Source: Jiangella gansuensis DSM 44835 (GTDB lineage Bacteria > Actinomycetota > Actinomycetes > Jiangellales > Jiangellaceae). From it: a stretch of 64,000 nucleotides of DNA. The position numbers were made by a program, and so were the translations under genes. Of the stretch, positions 9,268 through 20,071 are shown piece after piece. Location: positions 3,718,606 through 3,782,605 of the forward strand of contig NZ_KI911782.1 in assembly GCF_000515395.1 (NCBI RefSeq). The letters run 5' to 3'. Numbering within the stretch: the stretch's first letter is position 1; each line of letters begins with the position of its first letter. The notes beneath the pieces were generated by a model. That model searched no databases, was not told the DNA's origin, and saw nothing but the letters and a program-made list of their open reading frames with translations.

Positions 9268-9420
9268 ATGAGCGAACCACGGGAGACCGCGACCGCCGCC
9301 ATCACCGAGGAAGCGCGGGAGGAGCTGGCCGCCCCGAACGGGCGGATCGTGCTCAGCACGGTGGGCGGCGCGGCAGACGTGGGCGCCGGTGCGTGCACCG
9401 ACGGATTCTGCGCGCTCTGA
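9268..9420 (+). CDS. 50-residue hypothetical protein with C-terminal Cys pair
   Basis: Short ORF starting at ATG 9268 and ending 40 bp before the DsbA-family gene. Its last residues are GAGACTDGFCAL, a CxxxxC pair close to the C-terminus. The N-terminal half is acidic/helical (TEEAREELAAPNGRIVL). I do not recognise it. No convincing ribosome site is seen, so it could be leaderless or spurious. Position beside a thiol oxidoreductase makes a redox-related peptide conceivable. A RiPP-like precursor is also conceivable, but no modifying enzyme is nearby. Confidence 0.45.
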   Translation: MSEPRETATAAITEEAREELAAPNGRIVLSTVGGAADVGAGACTDGFCAL

Positions 9421-9460
9421 CCCCGCCCGACGTCCACGACAACGCAAGGAGAACGCGACA

Positions 9461-10108
9461 GTGCTGATCGAGGTGTGGTCGGACTTCGTCTGTCCCTGGT
9501 GCTACATCGGTAAGCGGCGGTTGGAGACCGCGCTGAGCCGGTTCGAGCACGCCGGCGACGTCGAGATCCTGTGGCGTAGTTACCAGCTCGACCCGACGGT
9601 AGAGCCGGGCGCCGACGGGCTGGTCCTGGACCACCTGGCCAAGAAGATGGGCGCCGGGCCGGAGCAGGTCCGCGCGATGACCGACCGGGTGACCGCGCTG
9701 GCGGCCGCCGAGGGCCTCGAGTACGACCTGGAGAACGCGCACGTCGCCAACACCTTCGACGCGCACCGCGTCGCCCACCTGGCCCGGAAGTACGACGCCG
9801 GGCCGCAGGTGCACGAACGTTTCATGCGCGCGCACCTGATCGAGACCCAGCACCTGAGCGACCCGGAGACGGTGATCCGCCTCGCGGCAGAGGCCGGCGT
9901 GCCGGCCGACGAGGCGCGCCGGGTACTGGCCGGCGACGACCACGCCGACGACGTGCGGGCCGAGATCGACCTCGCCCGGCAGTTCGGTGCCAACGGGGTG
10001 CCGTTCTTCGTCCTGGGCCGCACGCACGGCGTGTCCGGAGCCCAGCCGGTGGAGACCTTCCTGTCGGCGCTTCAGGAGGCGTACGGCCGGGCGGTCGCCG
10101 CTTCCTGA
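9461..10108 (+). CDS. DsbA family oxidoreductase, FrnE-like
   Basis: Thioredoxin-fold disulfide oxidoreductase of 215 residues. GTG 9461 is chosen because AAGGAGAAC lies just upstream and the protein begins [18 protein letters not shown]. The active site is CPWC at residues 11-14. The FrnE/2-hydroxychromene isomerase-like family has a helical insert between the two halves of the fold, which fits residues about 65-165. The cis-Pro loop reads NGVPFFVLG. No signal peptide is present, so it acts in the cytoplasm. It follows the 50-residue Cys-containing ORF. Confidence 0.9.
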   Translation: MLIEVWSDFVCPWCYIGKRRLETALSRFEHAGDVEILWRSYQLDPTVEPGADGLVLDHLAKKMGAGPEQVRAMTDRVTALAAAEGLEYDLENAHVANTFDAHRVAHLARKYDAGPQVHERFMRAHLIETQHLSDPETVIRLAAEAGVPADEARRVLAGDDHADDVRAEIDLARQFGANGVPFFVLGRTHGVSGAQPVETFLSALQEAYGRAVAAS

Positions 10109-10172
10109 CGAGCGCCACCGTAGCGGGACCGTGCCTTCCGGTGTCCCGGGCCCGGCAGGCATGATGCTCGGC

Positions 10173-11555
10173 ATGACCCTCGTCGCTGGCATCGACTCGT
10201 CCACTCAGTCCTGCAAGGTCGTGCTCGTCGACGCCGACTCCGGCGCCGTCGTCGACTCCGCCCGGGCCGACCACCCCGACGGCACCGAGGTCGACCCGCG
10301 GGCCTGGTGGGACGCACTCGCCAAAGCCGGCGACGGTCTGCTCGAGCGGGCCGACGCCGTCGCGGTCGGGGGACAGCAGCACGGCATGGTGGTCCTGGAC
10401 GCCGACGGTGACGTCGTGCGGCCGGCCCTGCTGTGGAACGACACGCGGTCAGCTGCGGCCGCCCGCGACCTGACGCAGGAGCTCGGTGGCCCGCAGGCCT
10501 GGGCTGACGCCGTCGGGCTGGTACCGGTCGCGAGCTTCACGGTCACCAAGCTGCGCTGGCTGGCCGTGCACGAGCCTGCCGCCGCCGACCGCGTCGAGCA
10601 GGTCATGCTCCCGCACGACTACCTCACCTGGCAGCTGGCCGGCCGGCCGGAGCGGCCCGTTACCGATCGCGGCGACGCCTCCGGCACCGGGTACTGGTCC
10701 GCCGGCACCAACGACTACCGGCTCGACCTGCTGCGACTGGGCTTCGGGCGCGAGATCGGCGTGCCCCGGGTGGCCGCGCCCGCCGAGGTGGTCGGGACGA
10801 CGGCGTCCGGCGCGGCCATCGCGGCCGGCACCGGCGACAACATGGGCGCCGCCCTCGGCCTGACGCTGGAGCCGGGCGATGTCGTCGTCTCCCTCGGCAC
10901 CAGCGGCACCGCGTTCGCTGTGTCGGAGTCGCCGGTCGCCGACGCCAGCGGGCTGGTGGCCGGGTTCGCCGATGCCACCGGCCGCCACCTCCCACTGGTG
11001 GCCACGCTGAACGCGGCTCGGGTCCTCACGGCCGCCGCCACGATGCTCGGCGCCGACCTGTCCGGCCTGGATCAGCTGGCCCTGCAGGGCGAACCCGGCG
11101 CCGGTGGCATGGTTCTGCTGCCCTACCTCGACGGCGAGCGCACCCCTGACCTTCCCGACGCGACCGGCTCGCTGGTCGGGCTCACCCGTGCCGCCATGAC
11201 CCCCGCCAACCTCGCCCGCGCGGCCGTCGAAGGCATGCTGTGCGGCCTCGCCGACGGCGTGGACGCGCTGGCCGCGCAGGGCGTCGTCGTCGAGCGGGTG
11301 GTGCTGATCGGCGGCGCGGCGCAGTCGGCCGCGGTCCGTGCGGTGGCGCCCGAGGTGTTCGGCACGCCGGTGGTCGTGCCGGCGGCGGGGGAGTACGTCG
11401 CCCGCGGGGCGGCCCGGCAGGCCGCCTGGGCGCTCACCGGAGCGCCGACGCCGCCGGCCTGGCCGCTCGACGTCGAGGCGACGGTGGAGCCACGCGGCGG
11501 CGGCGCGGCTGTCCGCGAGGCCTACGCGCAGGCGCGGACCAGGTTGCACGGCTGA
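10173..11555 (+). CDS. xylB: xylulokinase (FGGY family)
   Basis: Phosphorylates D-xylulose to xylulose 5-phosphate, feeding the pentose phosphate pathway; 460 residues, within family range. The N-terminal ATPase fold starts [14 protein letters not shown]. The substrate region includes [12 protein letters not shown] and WNDTRS. The C-terminal half has [23 protein letters not shown] and [16 protein letters not shown] 10173 is preferred over 10161 because the family starts right before AGIDSSTQS. No xylA or transporter is adjacent. The ABC cassettes further along carry ROK regulators of the XylR type but are separate. Confidence 0.88.
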   Translation: MTLVAGIDSSTQSCKVVLVDADSGAVVDSARADHPDGTEVDPRAWWDALAKAGDGLLERADAVAVGGQQHGMVVLDADGDVVRPALLWNDTRSAAAARDLTQELGGPQAWADAVGLVPVASFTVTKLRWLAVHEPAAADRVEQVMLPHDYLTWQLAGRPERPVTDRGDASGTGYWSAGTNDYRLDLLRLGFGREIGVPRVAAPAEVVGTTASGAAIAAGTGDNMGAALGLTLEPGDVVVSLGTSGTAFAVSESPVADASGLVAGFADATGRHLPLVATLNAARVLTAAATMLGADLSGLDQLALQGEPGAGGMVLLPYLDGERTPDLPDATGSLVGLTRAAMTPANLARAAVEGMLCGLADGVDALAAQGVVVERVVLIGGAAQSAAVRAVAPEVFGTPVVVPAAGEYVARGAARQAAWALTGAPTPPAWPLDVEATVEPRGGGAAVREAYAQARTRLHG

Positions 11556-11650
11556 TCGCGGGGTACGGGGACACCGTCGTGGGACGGCTGGGCGGCGGTG
11601 CGGACGAGCCGGAATACTGGCGGGTGGTCGCGGGTTGAGGCGAACAAGTT

Positions 11651-11666
11651 CGTTGACACGTCAACG
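11651..11666. promoter_or_regulatory. inverted-repeat operator candidate before the monooxygenase gene
   Basis: CGTTGAC-AC-GTCAACG, a perfect 7-bp inverted repeat with a 2-bp spacer, 27 bp before the ATG at 11693. The size and position suit a MarR- or TetR-type repressor, and the site includes a TTGACA-like hexamer. No regulator gene is adjacent. Confidence 0.45.
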
Positions 11667-11692
11667 ATCTAGCCGAGAGGGAGTGACCTGAG

Positions 11693-12856
11693 ATGCAGTT
11701 CGGGATCTTCACGGTGGGCGACGTGACCACCGATCCCACCACGGGGCGGACCCCCACCGAACACGAGCGAATCAAGGCGACGGTCGAGATCGCCAAGAAG
11801 GCCGACGAGGTCGGCCTCGACGTGTTCGCCACCGGTGAGCACCACAACCCGCCGTTCATCGCCTCGGCGCCCACCACCACGCTGGCCTATATCGGCGCTC
11901 AGACGAAGCGGATCATCCTCTCGACGGCGACGACGTTGATCACCACCACCGATCCGGTGCTGATCGCGGAGAACTACGCCAAACTGCAGCATCTGACCGA
12001 CGGCCGGGTGGACCTCATGATGGGCCGCGGCAACACCGGGCCGGTGTACCCGTGGTTCGGCAAGGACATCCGCGACGGCATCGCGCTGGCGGTCGAGAAC
12101 TACGCGCTGCTGCACCGGTTGTGGCGTGAGGACGTCGTCGACTGGCAGGGCCGGTTCCGCACCCCGCTGCAGGGCTTCACCTCGACACCGCGGCCGCTGG
12201 ACGGCGTGCCGCCGTTCGTCTGGCACGGCTCGATCCGCAGCCCCGAGATCGCCGAGCAGGCCGCCTATTACGGCGACGGATTCTTCCACAACAACATCTT
12301 TTGGCCGATGTCGCACACGAAGCAGATGGTCGACCTCTACCGGCGCCGCTTCGAGCACTACGGTCACGGGCCGGCCGACACCGCCATCGTCGGGCTCGGC
12401 GGACAGGTGTTCATGCGCAAGAACTCGCAGGACGCCGTGCGCGAGTTCCGTCCGTACTTCGACGTCGCCCCCGTGTACGGCCACGGGCCCTCGCTGGAGG
12501 AGTTCACGGCGCAGACACCGCTCACCGTCGGCAGCCCGCAGCAGGTCATCGACCGGTATGCCGCCATGCGCGACCACGTCGGGCACTACCAGCGCCAGCT
12601 GTTCCTCATGGACCACGCCGGGCTGCCGCTGCCGACCGTCCTGGAGCAGATCGAGATCCTCGGCTCCGAGGTGGTCCCGGTGCTGCGCCGGGAGATGGCC
12701 GCCGGCCGGCCGGCGCACATCCCGGACGCGCCGACACATGCCTCCCTGGTGGCCGCCGCGGGTGGTGCGCGCGACGCGACGGTGTCCGCCGTCGACGACG
12801 TCACCGGCCGGGTCGCCGAAAACGCCGCGGAGACCACCACGGAGTCGCTGCGATGA
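11693..12856 (+). CDS. LLM class flavin-dependent monooxygenase (CE1758-type)
   Basis: Luciferase-like TIM-barrel flavoprotein of 387 residues that probably uses reduced FMN and O2 to oxidise an unknown small substrate. It begins MQFGIFTVGDV. Family features include FATGEHHNPPF, DLMMGRGNTGPVYPW and PFVWHGSIRSPEIAEQAA. A strong ribosome site (GAGAGGGAG) lies 8 bp before ATG 11693. The stop overlaps the next gene's start (ATGA), so the monooxygenase and its FMN reductase are translated together as a two-component system. The residues after about 345 (rich in Ala and Thr) are a disordered tail. Confidence 0.9.
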   Translation: MQFGIFTVGDVTTDPTTGRTPTEHERIKATVEIAKKADEVGLDVFATGEHHNPPFIASAPTTTLAYIGAQTKRIILSTATTLITTTDPVLIAENYAKLQHLTDGRVDLMMGRGNTGPVYPWFGKDIRDGIALAVENYALLHRLWREDVVDWQGRFRTPLQGFTSTPRPLDGVPPFVWHGSIRSPEIAEQAAYYGDGFFHNNIFWPMSHTKQMVDLYRRRFEHYGHGPADTAIVGLGGQVFMRKNSQDAVREFRPYFDVAPVYGHGPSLEEFTAQTPLTVGSPQQVIDRYAAMRDHVGHYQRQLFLMDHAGLPLPTVLEQIEILGSEVVPVLRREMAAGRPAHIPDAPTHASLVAAAGGARDATVSAVDDVTGRVAENAAETTTESLR

Positions 12857-13482
12857 GCCGGCGCACCCTCGCGGTCGTCTCGGCCGGCCTGCGTCAGCCG
12901 TCGTCCACCCGGCTGCTGGCCGACCGGCTGGCCGAGGTGACCGTGCGCGACCTCGCCGGCCGCGAGGTCGAGGCCGAGATCCGCGTCGTCGAACTGCGCG
13001 AGCACGCTCACGACCTCACCAACCACCTGCTCGCCGGCTTCCCGAGCCCGGCGCTGTCCAACGCCATCGACGACGTCACCACGGCGGACGGCATGATCGC
13101 GGTGTCGCCGATCTTCTCCGCGTCCTACAGCGGCCTGTTCAAGTCGTTCTTCGACGTCCTCGACACCGACGCGCTGAGCGGGATGCCAGTGCTGCTGGGC
13201 GCCACTGGCGGCACCGAGCGGCACTCGCTGGCGCTGGAGCACGCACTGCGTCCGCTGTTCGCCTACCTGCGCGCCGTCACGGTGCCGACCGCGGTCTACG
13301 CCGCCACGTCCGACTGGGGGAGCGAGAACGGCGACGGCGCCGGTGCGACGTCAGGGCTGTCCCGCCGTATCGAACGGGCCGCCGCGGAGCTGGCGGATCT
13401 GATGGCGGCCAGGCCGGCGCGCGAGCCGGCCGACCCGTTCGCCCTCCCCACATCGTTCGAGCAACTGCTGTCCGAGAACTGA
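12853..13482 (+). CDS. NAD(P)H-dependent FMN reductase (CE1759-type)
   Basis: Flavodoxin-fold reductase of 209 residues that supplies FMNH2 to the coupled monooxygenase. The FMN phosphate-binding loop is SAGLRQPSSTRLLADRL. The second flavin contact region is GMIAVSPIFSASYSGLFK, and LLGATGGTERHSLALEH follows. ATG 12853 overlaps the upstream stop by four bases, the usual arrangement for these pairs. A 72-bp palindrome follows the stop. Confidence 0.9.
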   Translation: MSRRTLAVVSAGLRQPSSTRLLADRLAEVTVRDLAGREVEAEIRVVELREHAHDLTNHLLAGFPSPALSNAIDDVTTADGMIAVSPIFSASYSGLFKSFFDVLDTDALSGMPVLLGATGGTERHSLALEHALRPLFAYLRAVTVPTAVYAATSDWGSENGDGAGATSGLSRRIERAAAELADLMAARPAREPADPFALPTSFEQLLSEN

Positions 13483-13502
13483 CGGCGAACCCCGGACCTC
13501 CC

Positions 13503-13574
13503 GTTGATCTTGGAGTTATCGCGGAATCAATCGGACATCACGGGCCGAGATTCTGCGGTTACTCCAAGATCAAC
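13503..13574. repeat. 72-bp palindromic repeat, copy 2
   Basis: Ends GTTGATCTTGGAG (13503-13515) and its complement (13562-13574). Central CGGACA at 13532-13537, offset 29 from the left end on the + strand, as in copy 1. It sits in the gap between the convergent FMN reductase and ROK genes and could end both transcripts. Confidence 0.92.
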
Positions 13575-13603
13575 GGCCAGGGGGATGGGTATGAGCCGGT
13601 CAG

Positions 13604-14824
13604 TCACTGGGCGAGCATGAGGTCGACCTGGGTCGGTGCCAGGGCGTGGTCGATGACCATGACAGCCGCGCCGATGATGCCGGCGCGGTCGCCGGTGCTG
13701 GACTGCACGATCCGCAGGTCCTGGGTGGCCAGCGGCAGCGAGCGCCGGTAGACGATCTCGCGGACCCCGGCGATGAGGTGCTCGCCGGCCTGCGACAGCG
13801 ACCCGCCGATGACGATGACCGACGGGTTGAACAGGCTCACGGCCGCGGCGAGTACCTCACCGATGTCACGTCCGGCCTGGCGCAGCAACTGCAGTGCCTC
13901 GATGTTGCCGCCCCGTGCCAGCGTGACGACGTCGGCGCTGGTCTCGGCGCGGGTGCCGTTGGCGGCGAGCTTGGCCGCGATGGCCGCGCCGCTGGCGACC
14001 GCCTCCAGGCACCCGGTGTTGCCGCACCGGCAGACCACCTCGGTGCCGTGCGGCAGCTGCAGGTGGCCCATGTCGCCGGCGGCGCCCTGGGCGCCTCGGT
14101 GCAGCCGGCCGTCGCTGATCAGGCCGCTGCCGATACCGGTGGCGACCTTGACGAACATCATGTGTGGTGCGTCGCTCCACTGGGTGAAGTGCTCGCCTAG
14201 CGCCATGATGTTGACGTCGTTGTCGACCAGTGCGACGGCGCCGAAGCGGTCCTCCAGGTAACCCTGCACGTCGAAGCCGTCCCAGCCGGGCATGATGGGC
14301 GGGCTGACCGGGCGGCCGGTGGAGTGTTCGACGGGGCCGGGTAGTCCGATCCCGACGCCGAGCAGGTCGGCGGGGTCGCGGCCGGCGCGGGCGATGAGGT
14401 CGTGCCCGGCGCTGGCAACCCACGACAGCACCGGCTCCGGCCCGGAGGCCACCAGCAGCTCGTCGTAGGCCTCCGCCAGCACCTCACAGGCGAGGTCGGT
14501 GAGGGCGAGCCGGGCGTGGGTGGCGCCGATGTCGGCGGACAGCACGAACCGGGCGTTGGGGTTGAACGCGAACCGGGTGGGCGGGCGGCCGCCGGTGGAC
14601 GCGGCCTTGTCGGCCGGGCCGATGAGATTACTGGCCAGCAGGGCGTCGACGCGCTGGGTGACCGTGGAGCGCGCCAGCCCGGTTTCGGCGGCGAGTTCGG
14701 CGCGGGTGCGCGGCCGGCCGTCGCGCAGCAGCTGGAACAGGGAGCCGGCGGCATACATAGAGCCGCCGTTGTCAGCCACCGCGCTGACCGGCCGCGACGT
14801 GGTGACGCGTACGCCTTCGAGCAT
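13604..14824 (-). CDS. ROK family transcriptional regulator (cassette 1)
   Basis: 406-residue repressor with an N-terminal winged helix-turn-helix (RAELAAETGLARSTVTQRVD) and a C-terminal sugar-kinase-like ROK domain. The ROK part has ADIGATHARLALTDL, VDNDVNIMALGEH and the zinc site GHLQLPHG plus CRCGNTGCLEA. It is divergent from the oxidoreductase/ABC operon. The intergenic region holds a 27-bp inverted repeat overlapping a promoter -35 box, so it probably represses that operon until a sugar ligand binds. ATG 14824 (MLEGVRVTT) is chosen. It shares an SPPIMPGWDG segment with the ROK gene at 34146. Confidence 0.9.
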   Translation of the reverse strand: MLEGVRVTTSRPVSAVADNGGSMYAAGSLFQLLRDGRPRTRAELAAETGLARSTVTQRVDALLASNLIGPADKAASTGGRPPTRFAFNPNARFVLSADIGATHARLALTDLACEVLAEAYDELLVASGPEPVLSWVASAGHDLIARAGRDPADLLGVGIGLPGPVEHSTGRPVSPPIMPGWDGFDVQGYLEDRFGAVALVDNDVNIMALGEHFTQWSDAPHMMFVKVATGIGSGLISDGRLHRGAQGAAGDMGHLQLPHGTEVVCRCGNTGCLEAVASGAAIAAKLAANGTRAETSADVVTLARGGNIEALQLLRQAGRDIGEVLAAAVSLFNPSVIVIGGSLSQAGEHLIAGVREIVYRRSLPLATQDLRIVQSSTGDRAGIIGAAVMVIDHALAPTQVDLMLAQ

Positions 14825-14889
14825 GGCACTAGTGAAACACACCCGACTTCATTCCGTGTAGCAACAGTCTCGGTGGTAACACTCGCGCA

Positions 14890-14927
14890 ACTTTTGCTTG
14901 ACGTGCGTGCAAAAGTGCCTCTAAGTT
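14890..14927 (+). promoter_or_regulatory. promoter with overlapping ROK-type operator
   Basis: Inverted repeat ACTTTTGC (14890-14897) and GCAAAAGT (14909-14916). Inside it sits TTGACG (14898-14903) as a -35 box; TAAGTT (14922-14927) is the best -10 at 18-bp spacing. Binding here would block the operon starting at 14936. The divergent ROK gene is the obvious regulator. Confidence 0.6.
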
Positions 14928-14935
14928 CCTCTGCC

Positions 14936-16083
14936 ATGGCAGTGACTCCGATCACAGAGCGCGCGTACGGCGGCGACAGCGCCCCGCCGACCCCGGGCTA
15001 CCGTGCAGCGATCGTCGGAACCGGCTTCATGGGCCGGGTGCATGCCCGGGCCGTCCAGGTGGCGGGCGGCCGGGTGGTCGGGGTCGTCGGCTCCAGCACC
15101 GAGCGAGCGTCGTCGGCGCTCACGGACCTCTCGGCCGGACGCGTGTTCGCCGGCCTGGACGACATGCTCGCCGCCGACGGAGACGACCGCGTCGACGTCG
15201 TGCACGTGTGCACGCCGAACCACCTGCACGAGCCGGTGGTGCTCGCGGCGCTGGCCGCCGGCAAGCACGTGGTGTGCGAGAAGCCGCTGGCCACCTCCGC
15301 GGCGGCCGCCGCCGCGATGACCGCCGCCGCGGCCACGGCGGGCCGCGTCGCCGCCGTCCCGTTCGTCTACCGCTTCCACCCGATGGTCCGCGAGGCGCGC
15401 GAGCGGGTCCGCGCCGGTGAGGTCGGCACCATCTTCGTCGCCCACGGCAGCTACCTGCAGGACTGGCTGCTCCACCCGTCCGACGACAACTGGCGCGTCG
15501 ATCCGGACCTCGGCGGACCCACCCGGGCGTTCGGCGACATCGGCTCGCACTGGTGTGACCTGCTCGAATTCGTCACCGGCGAGCGCATCATCCGGGTGTC
15601 GGCGCAGTCGTCGACCGTGAACAAGCGGCGCGGCGTCGACAGCTTGCGCAACGTCACCACCGAGGACGTCGTCGTGGTGCAGTTCGCGACCGCGTCCGGC
15701 GCCATCGGCTCGGTGGTCGTCAGCCAGGTCTCGGCGGGCCGCAAGAACCGCCTGCTGCTGGAGGTGTCGGGCTCGCACGGGTCGCTCTCGTTCGACCAGG
15801 AGAACCCGGAGCAGCTGTGGTGGGGCGGCCGCGAACGCAGCAGCCAGCTGGTCCGCGACCCGGAGACGCTGAGCTCTCCCGCAGCCCGCTACGCCCGGGT
15901 CCCGGCCGGTCACTCACAGGGTTACCAGGACTGCTTCGACGCCTTCGTCGCCGACACGCGAGCGGCCATCGGCGGCGACGCCCCGGACGGGTTGCCCACC
16001 TTCGACGACGGCCTGCGCGCAGCCCGGCTGGCCGAGGCCGTCGTCCTGTCCGCACACGAGAGCCGCTGGGTGGAGGTGCAACC

Positions 16084-16087
<4 letters not shown>
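14936..16087 (+). CDS. Gfo/Idh/MocA family oxidoreductase
   Basis: NAD(P)-dependent sugar or inositol oxidoreductase of 383 residues. The Rossmann signature is IVGTGFMGRVHARAV (about residues 24-38), followed by the conserved HVVCEKPLATS with its catalytic-type EKP. The C-terminal GFO/IDH domain includes RAFGDIGSHWCDLLEFVTG. It is first in the operon and its stop overlaps the GTG start of the ABC ATPase, so it is coupled to uptake. It likely oxidises or reduces the imported sugar, possibly at C3 as in known glucoside 3-dehydrogenases. Substrate is unknown. Confidence 0.9.
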
Positions 16088-17630
<1,543 letters not shown>

Positions 17631-17634
<4 letters not shown>

Positions 17635-18983
17635 GCCGGGCAGTCGCCGTCGCCGGCCGAAGCGGCACGTCGCGCCGCCGGCTCGGCTCCACCGAGATCG
17701 TCTGGCTGGCGCTGGTCGCCGTCCTGATCATCGGTGTGGTGCTCGTCGCGATCGACGGGCAGAACCTGCTGAGCACCGCGAACACCCGCGACATGCTGGC
17801 GCGCTCGAGCCTGCTGGGGTTCGTCGCCATCGGGCAGACGCTGGTCATCCTGTGCCGGTCGCTGGACCTGTCCGTGGGTTACGTGATGGCGCTGAGCAGC
17901 CTGATAGCGGCGACGACGATGAACGGCGACCCCGCACGGGTACCGCTGGCCATCGCGGCGGTGCTGGTGGTCGCCGGGCTCATCGGGCTCGGCAACGGCC
18001 TGATCATCTCGGTGCTCAAGGTCAACCCGTTCATCGCCACCCTCGGTGTCGGCCTCATCATCAAGGGCTATCTGGACACGGAATACCAGGGCCCCGCAGG
18101 TGCGGTGCCCGGCTCGTTCCAGCAGTTCGGCTTCAGCCGCATCGGCCCGGTGCCGGTGTCGACGCTGGTGATGCTCGCCGTCGCGGTCGCCGGCATCCTG
18201 TTCCTGCGCAAGACCCGCACGGGTTACCACATGTTCGCCGTCGGCGGCAGCGCGGACGTGTCGCGGCTGTCGGGCATCAGGACCGGACGGGTCATCGTCA
18301 CCGCGCACGTGCTGTGCTCCATCGCGGCCGGGCTGGCCGGCCTGCTGATCGCCGCCCGGTTCGGCACCGGCAGCGCCCTGGTCTACAACTCCGGCTACGA
18401 CCTGGAGTCCATCGCCGCTGTGGTGCTCGGCGGGACGCTCCTGCTGGGCGGCCGCGGCGGCATCGCGGGCACCATCGCCGGCGTGCTGATCCTGGCGGTG
18501 CTGGACACCGTGTTCAACATCCTCGAAGTCGACCCGTTCTTCAAGGACGTGCTGCGCGGCGTGATCATCGTGGCCGCGGTCGCCATCTACGCCCGCCGTC
18601 AGATCGACCGGAAAGCCAGCCGCATCCGCTTCGGCGACGACGGTGGTGGCGGCGGCGGTGCCGCCCCGCCGGGTCCGCCACCGGACGGCGGCCCCGGTCA
18701 CACCGTCCCCGCGGGGACTACAGGAGGGGCGGACGATACCGACCGGCGAGCGGGGGCCGGAGGTTCCCGTGAGGCGTCGGTCCACGCTGACGGCGCTTCT
18801 GGGGATCAGTCGGGGCATCGTCCGGCCCGACACCTCGACGGCCCGGGTGGGGCGGACGACACCGACCGGCGAGCGGGGGCCGGAGGTTCCCGTGAGGCGT
18901 CGGTCCACGCTGACGGCGCTTCTGGGGATCAGTCGGGGCATCGTCCGGCCCGACACCTCGACGGCATGGGAGGTGCGCGATGA
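17631..18983 (+). CDS. sugar ABC transporter permease with expanded C-terminal tail
   Basis: 450 residues. Residues about 25-320 are a BPD_transp_2 permease of the RbsC type with 8-10 hydrophobic segments; key stretches are SLDLSVGYVMALSS, VNPFIATLGVGLI and AAVVLGGTLLLGGRGGIAGT. The natural domain ends near RRQIDRKASRIRF. About 115 further residues are Gly-, Ala- and Asp-rich and contain a 41-residue unit repeated twice, encoded by a 123-bp tandem DNA repeat. Such a tail is abnormal for this family. ATG 17631 and the stop both overlap neighbours (ATGA). Confidence 0.9.
18726..18965 (+). repeat. 123-bp direct tandem repeat, two copies, inside a permease gene
   Basis: Copy 1 begins at 18726 with GGGGCGGACGATACC; copy 2 begins at 18849 with GGGGCGGACGACACC and matches to 18965. 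The period is 123 bp (41 codons) and the copies are nearly identical, so the duplication is recent and keeps the frame. It lies just before the next permease start at 18980. Confidence 0.93.
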
Positions 18984-20047
18984 CGGTCACGTCCCCGCAA
19001 CCCACGCGGCGCCCGAGCGCCGGATCCCGGGCGGCCGAGGTCGCCGGCCGGTTGTTCGGCGGCGGCAGCGCGACTGTGTTCGCCCTGCTGATCGTCGTGT
19101 TCGTGTGGATCTTCATCCTCAACCCGAACTTCGCCGAGCCGCCGTCGCTGATGGCGTTCGTCAAGCAGGCGGCGCCGCTGGTGATCCTGGCTGTCGGGCA
19201 GTACTTCGTCATCGTGTCCGGCGAGTTCGACCTGTCGGTCGGGTCGCTGGTGGGTGCGCAGGTGGTCATTGCCGCCGCGCTGCTCGACGGGGAGGAGAGC
19301 CGCACGGTCCCGGTCATCCTGGTGATGCTGGCGTTCGGTGTCCTCGTCGGCCTGGTGAACGGCCTCGTCACCACGGTGCTCAAGGTGCAGTCGTTCATCA
19401 CGACGCTCGGCATGATGCTGGTCCTGTACGGCGCCATCCGGTTGTGGACCGGCGGTGCGCCCACCGGCGCCCTGTCCGAGGCGTTCCGGCAGGCCGGCCG
19501 CGGCGGCATCGACATGGCCGTGGTGCGCCAACTGCCGTACGCCCTGCTGATCCTGGTCGGCATCGTCATCGTGGCGATCGCCATCATGCGCAGCTCCTAC
19601 GGCCGGACGCTGATGGCGACCGGCGACAACGAACGTGCCGCCGGGTTCTCCGGCGTGCGGGTCTGGCAGGTGCGCACGCTCGCGTTCGTCCTGTCCAGCG
19701 TCATGGCGACCGTCGCCGGCATCCTGATCGGCGGCTATGCGGGCGTCACAGCTCAAGTGGGTCAAGGCCTGGAGTTCACCGCCATCACCGCGGTGGTGCT
19801 CGGCGGCGTGGTGCTCGGAGGCGGCCGTGGCACCGTCGTCGCCGCCATGGCCGGCGCGCTCACCCTCGAAGCCCTGTTCACCTTGTTCAACCAGCTCAGC
19901 ATGCCGTCGACCATCCGGCCGGCGGTCCAAGGCGTGATCATCATCGCCGCGGTGGCCTACGCCGCACGTGAGAGAGCGCGACCCCGGCAGCAGCCGGACA
20001 CCGCACCGGAGGCACCGGTGCCAGCACCCGAAGCGAACCAGTCCTAG
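18980..20047 (+). CDS. sugar ABC transporter permease, second subunit
   Basis: 355 residues, RbsC-type inner-membrane permease. Conserved segments are YFVIVSGEFDLSVGSLVG, LKVQSFITTLGMMLVLYG and AITAVVLGGVVLGGGRGT. It pairs with the preceding permease as a heterodimer, less common than the single RbsC homodimer seen in cassette 2. ATG 18980 overlaps the upstream stop. The last 30 residues are a Pro/Ala-rich tail. Confidence 0.93.
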   Translation: MTVTSPQPTRRPSAGSRAAEVAGRLFGGGSATVFALLIVVFVWIFILNPNFAEPPSLMAFVKQAAPLVILAVGQYFVIVSGEFDLSVGSLVGAQVVIAAALLDGEESRTVPVILVMLAFGVLVGLVNGLVTTVLKVQSFITTLGMMLVLYGAIRLWTGGAPTGALSEAFRQAGRGGIDMAVVRQLPYALLILVGIVIVAIAIMRSSYGRTLMATGDNERAAGFSGVRVWQVRTLAFVLSSVMATVAGILIGGYAGVTAQVGQGLEFTAITAVVLGGVVLGGGRGTVVAAMAGALTLEALFTLFNQLSMPSTIRPAVQGVIIIAAVAYAARERARPRQQPDTAPEAPVPAPEANQS

Positions 20048-20071
20048 CGAGAACGTCCGAGGAGGACAACG

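Noticed and set aside
9268-9420. RiPP precursor peptide
   Set aside because: No lanthionine synthetase, YcaO, radical SAM or protease gene nearby; the DsbA-like neighbour alone is not enough.
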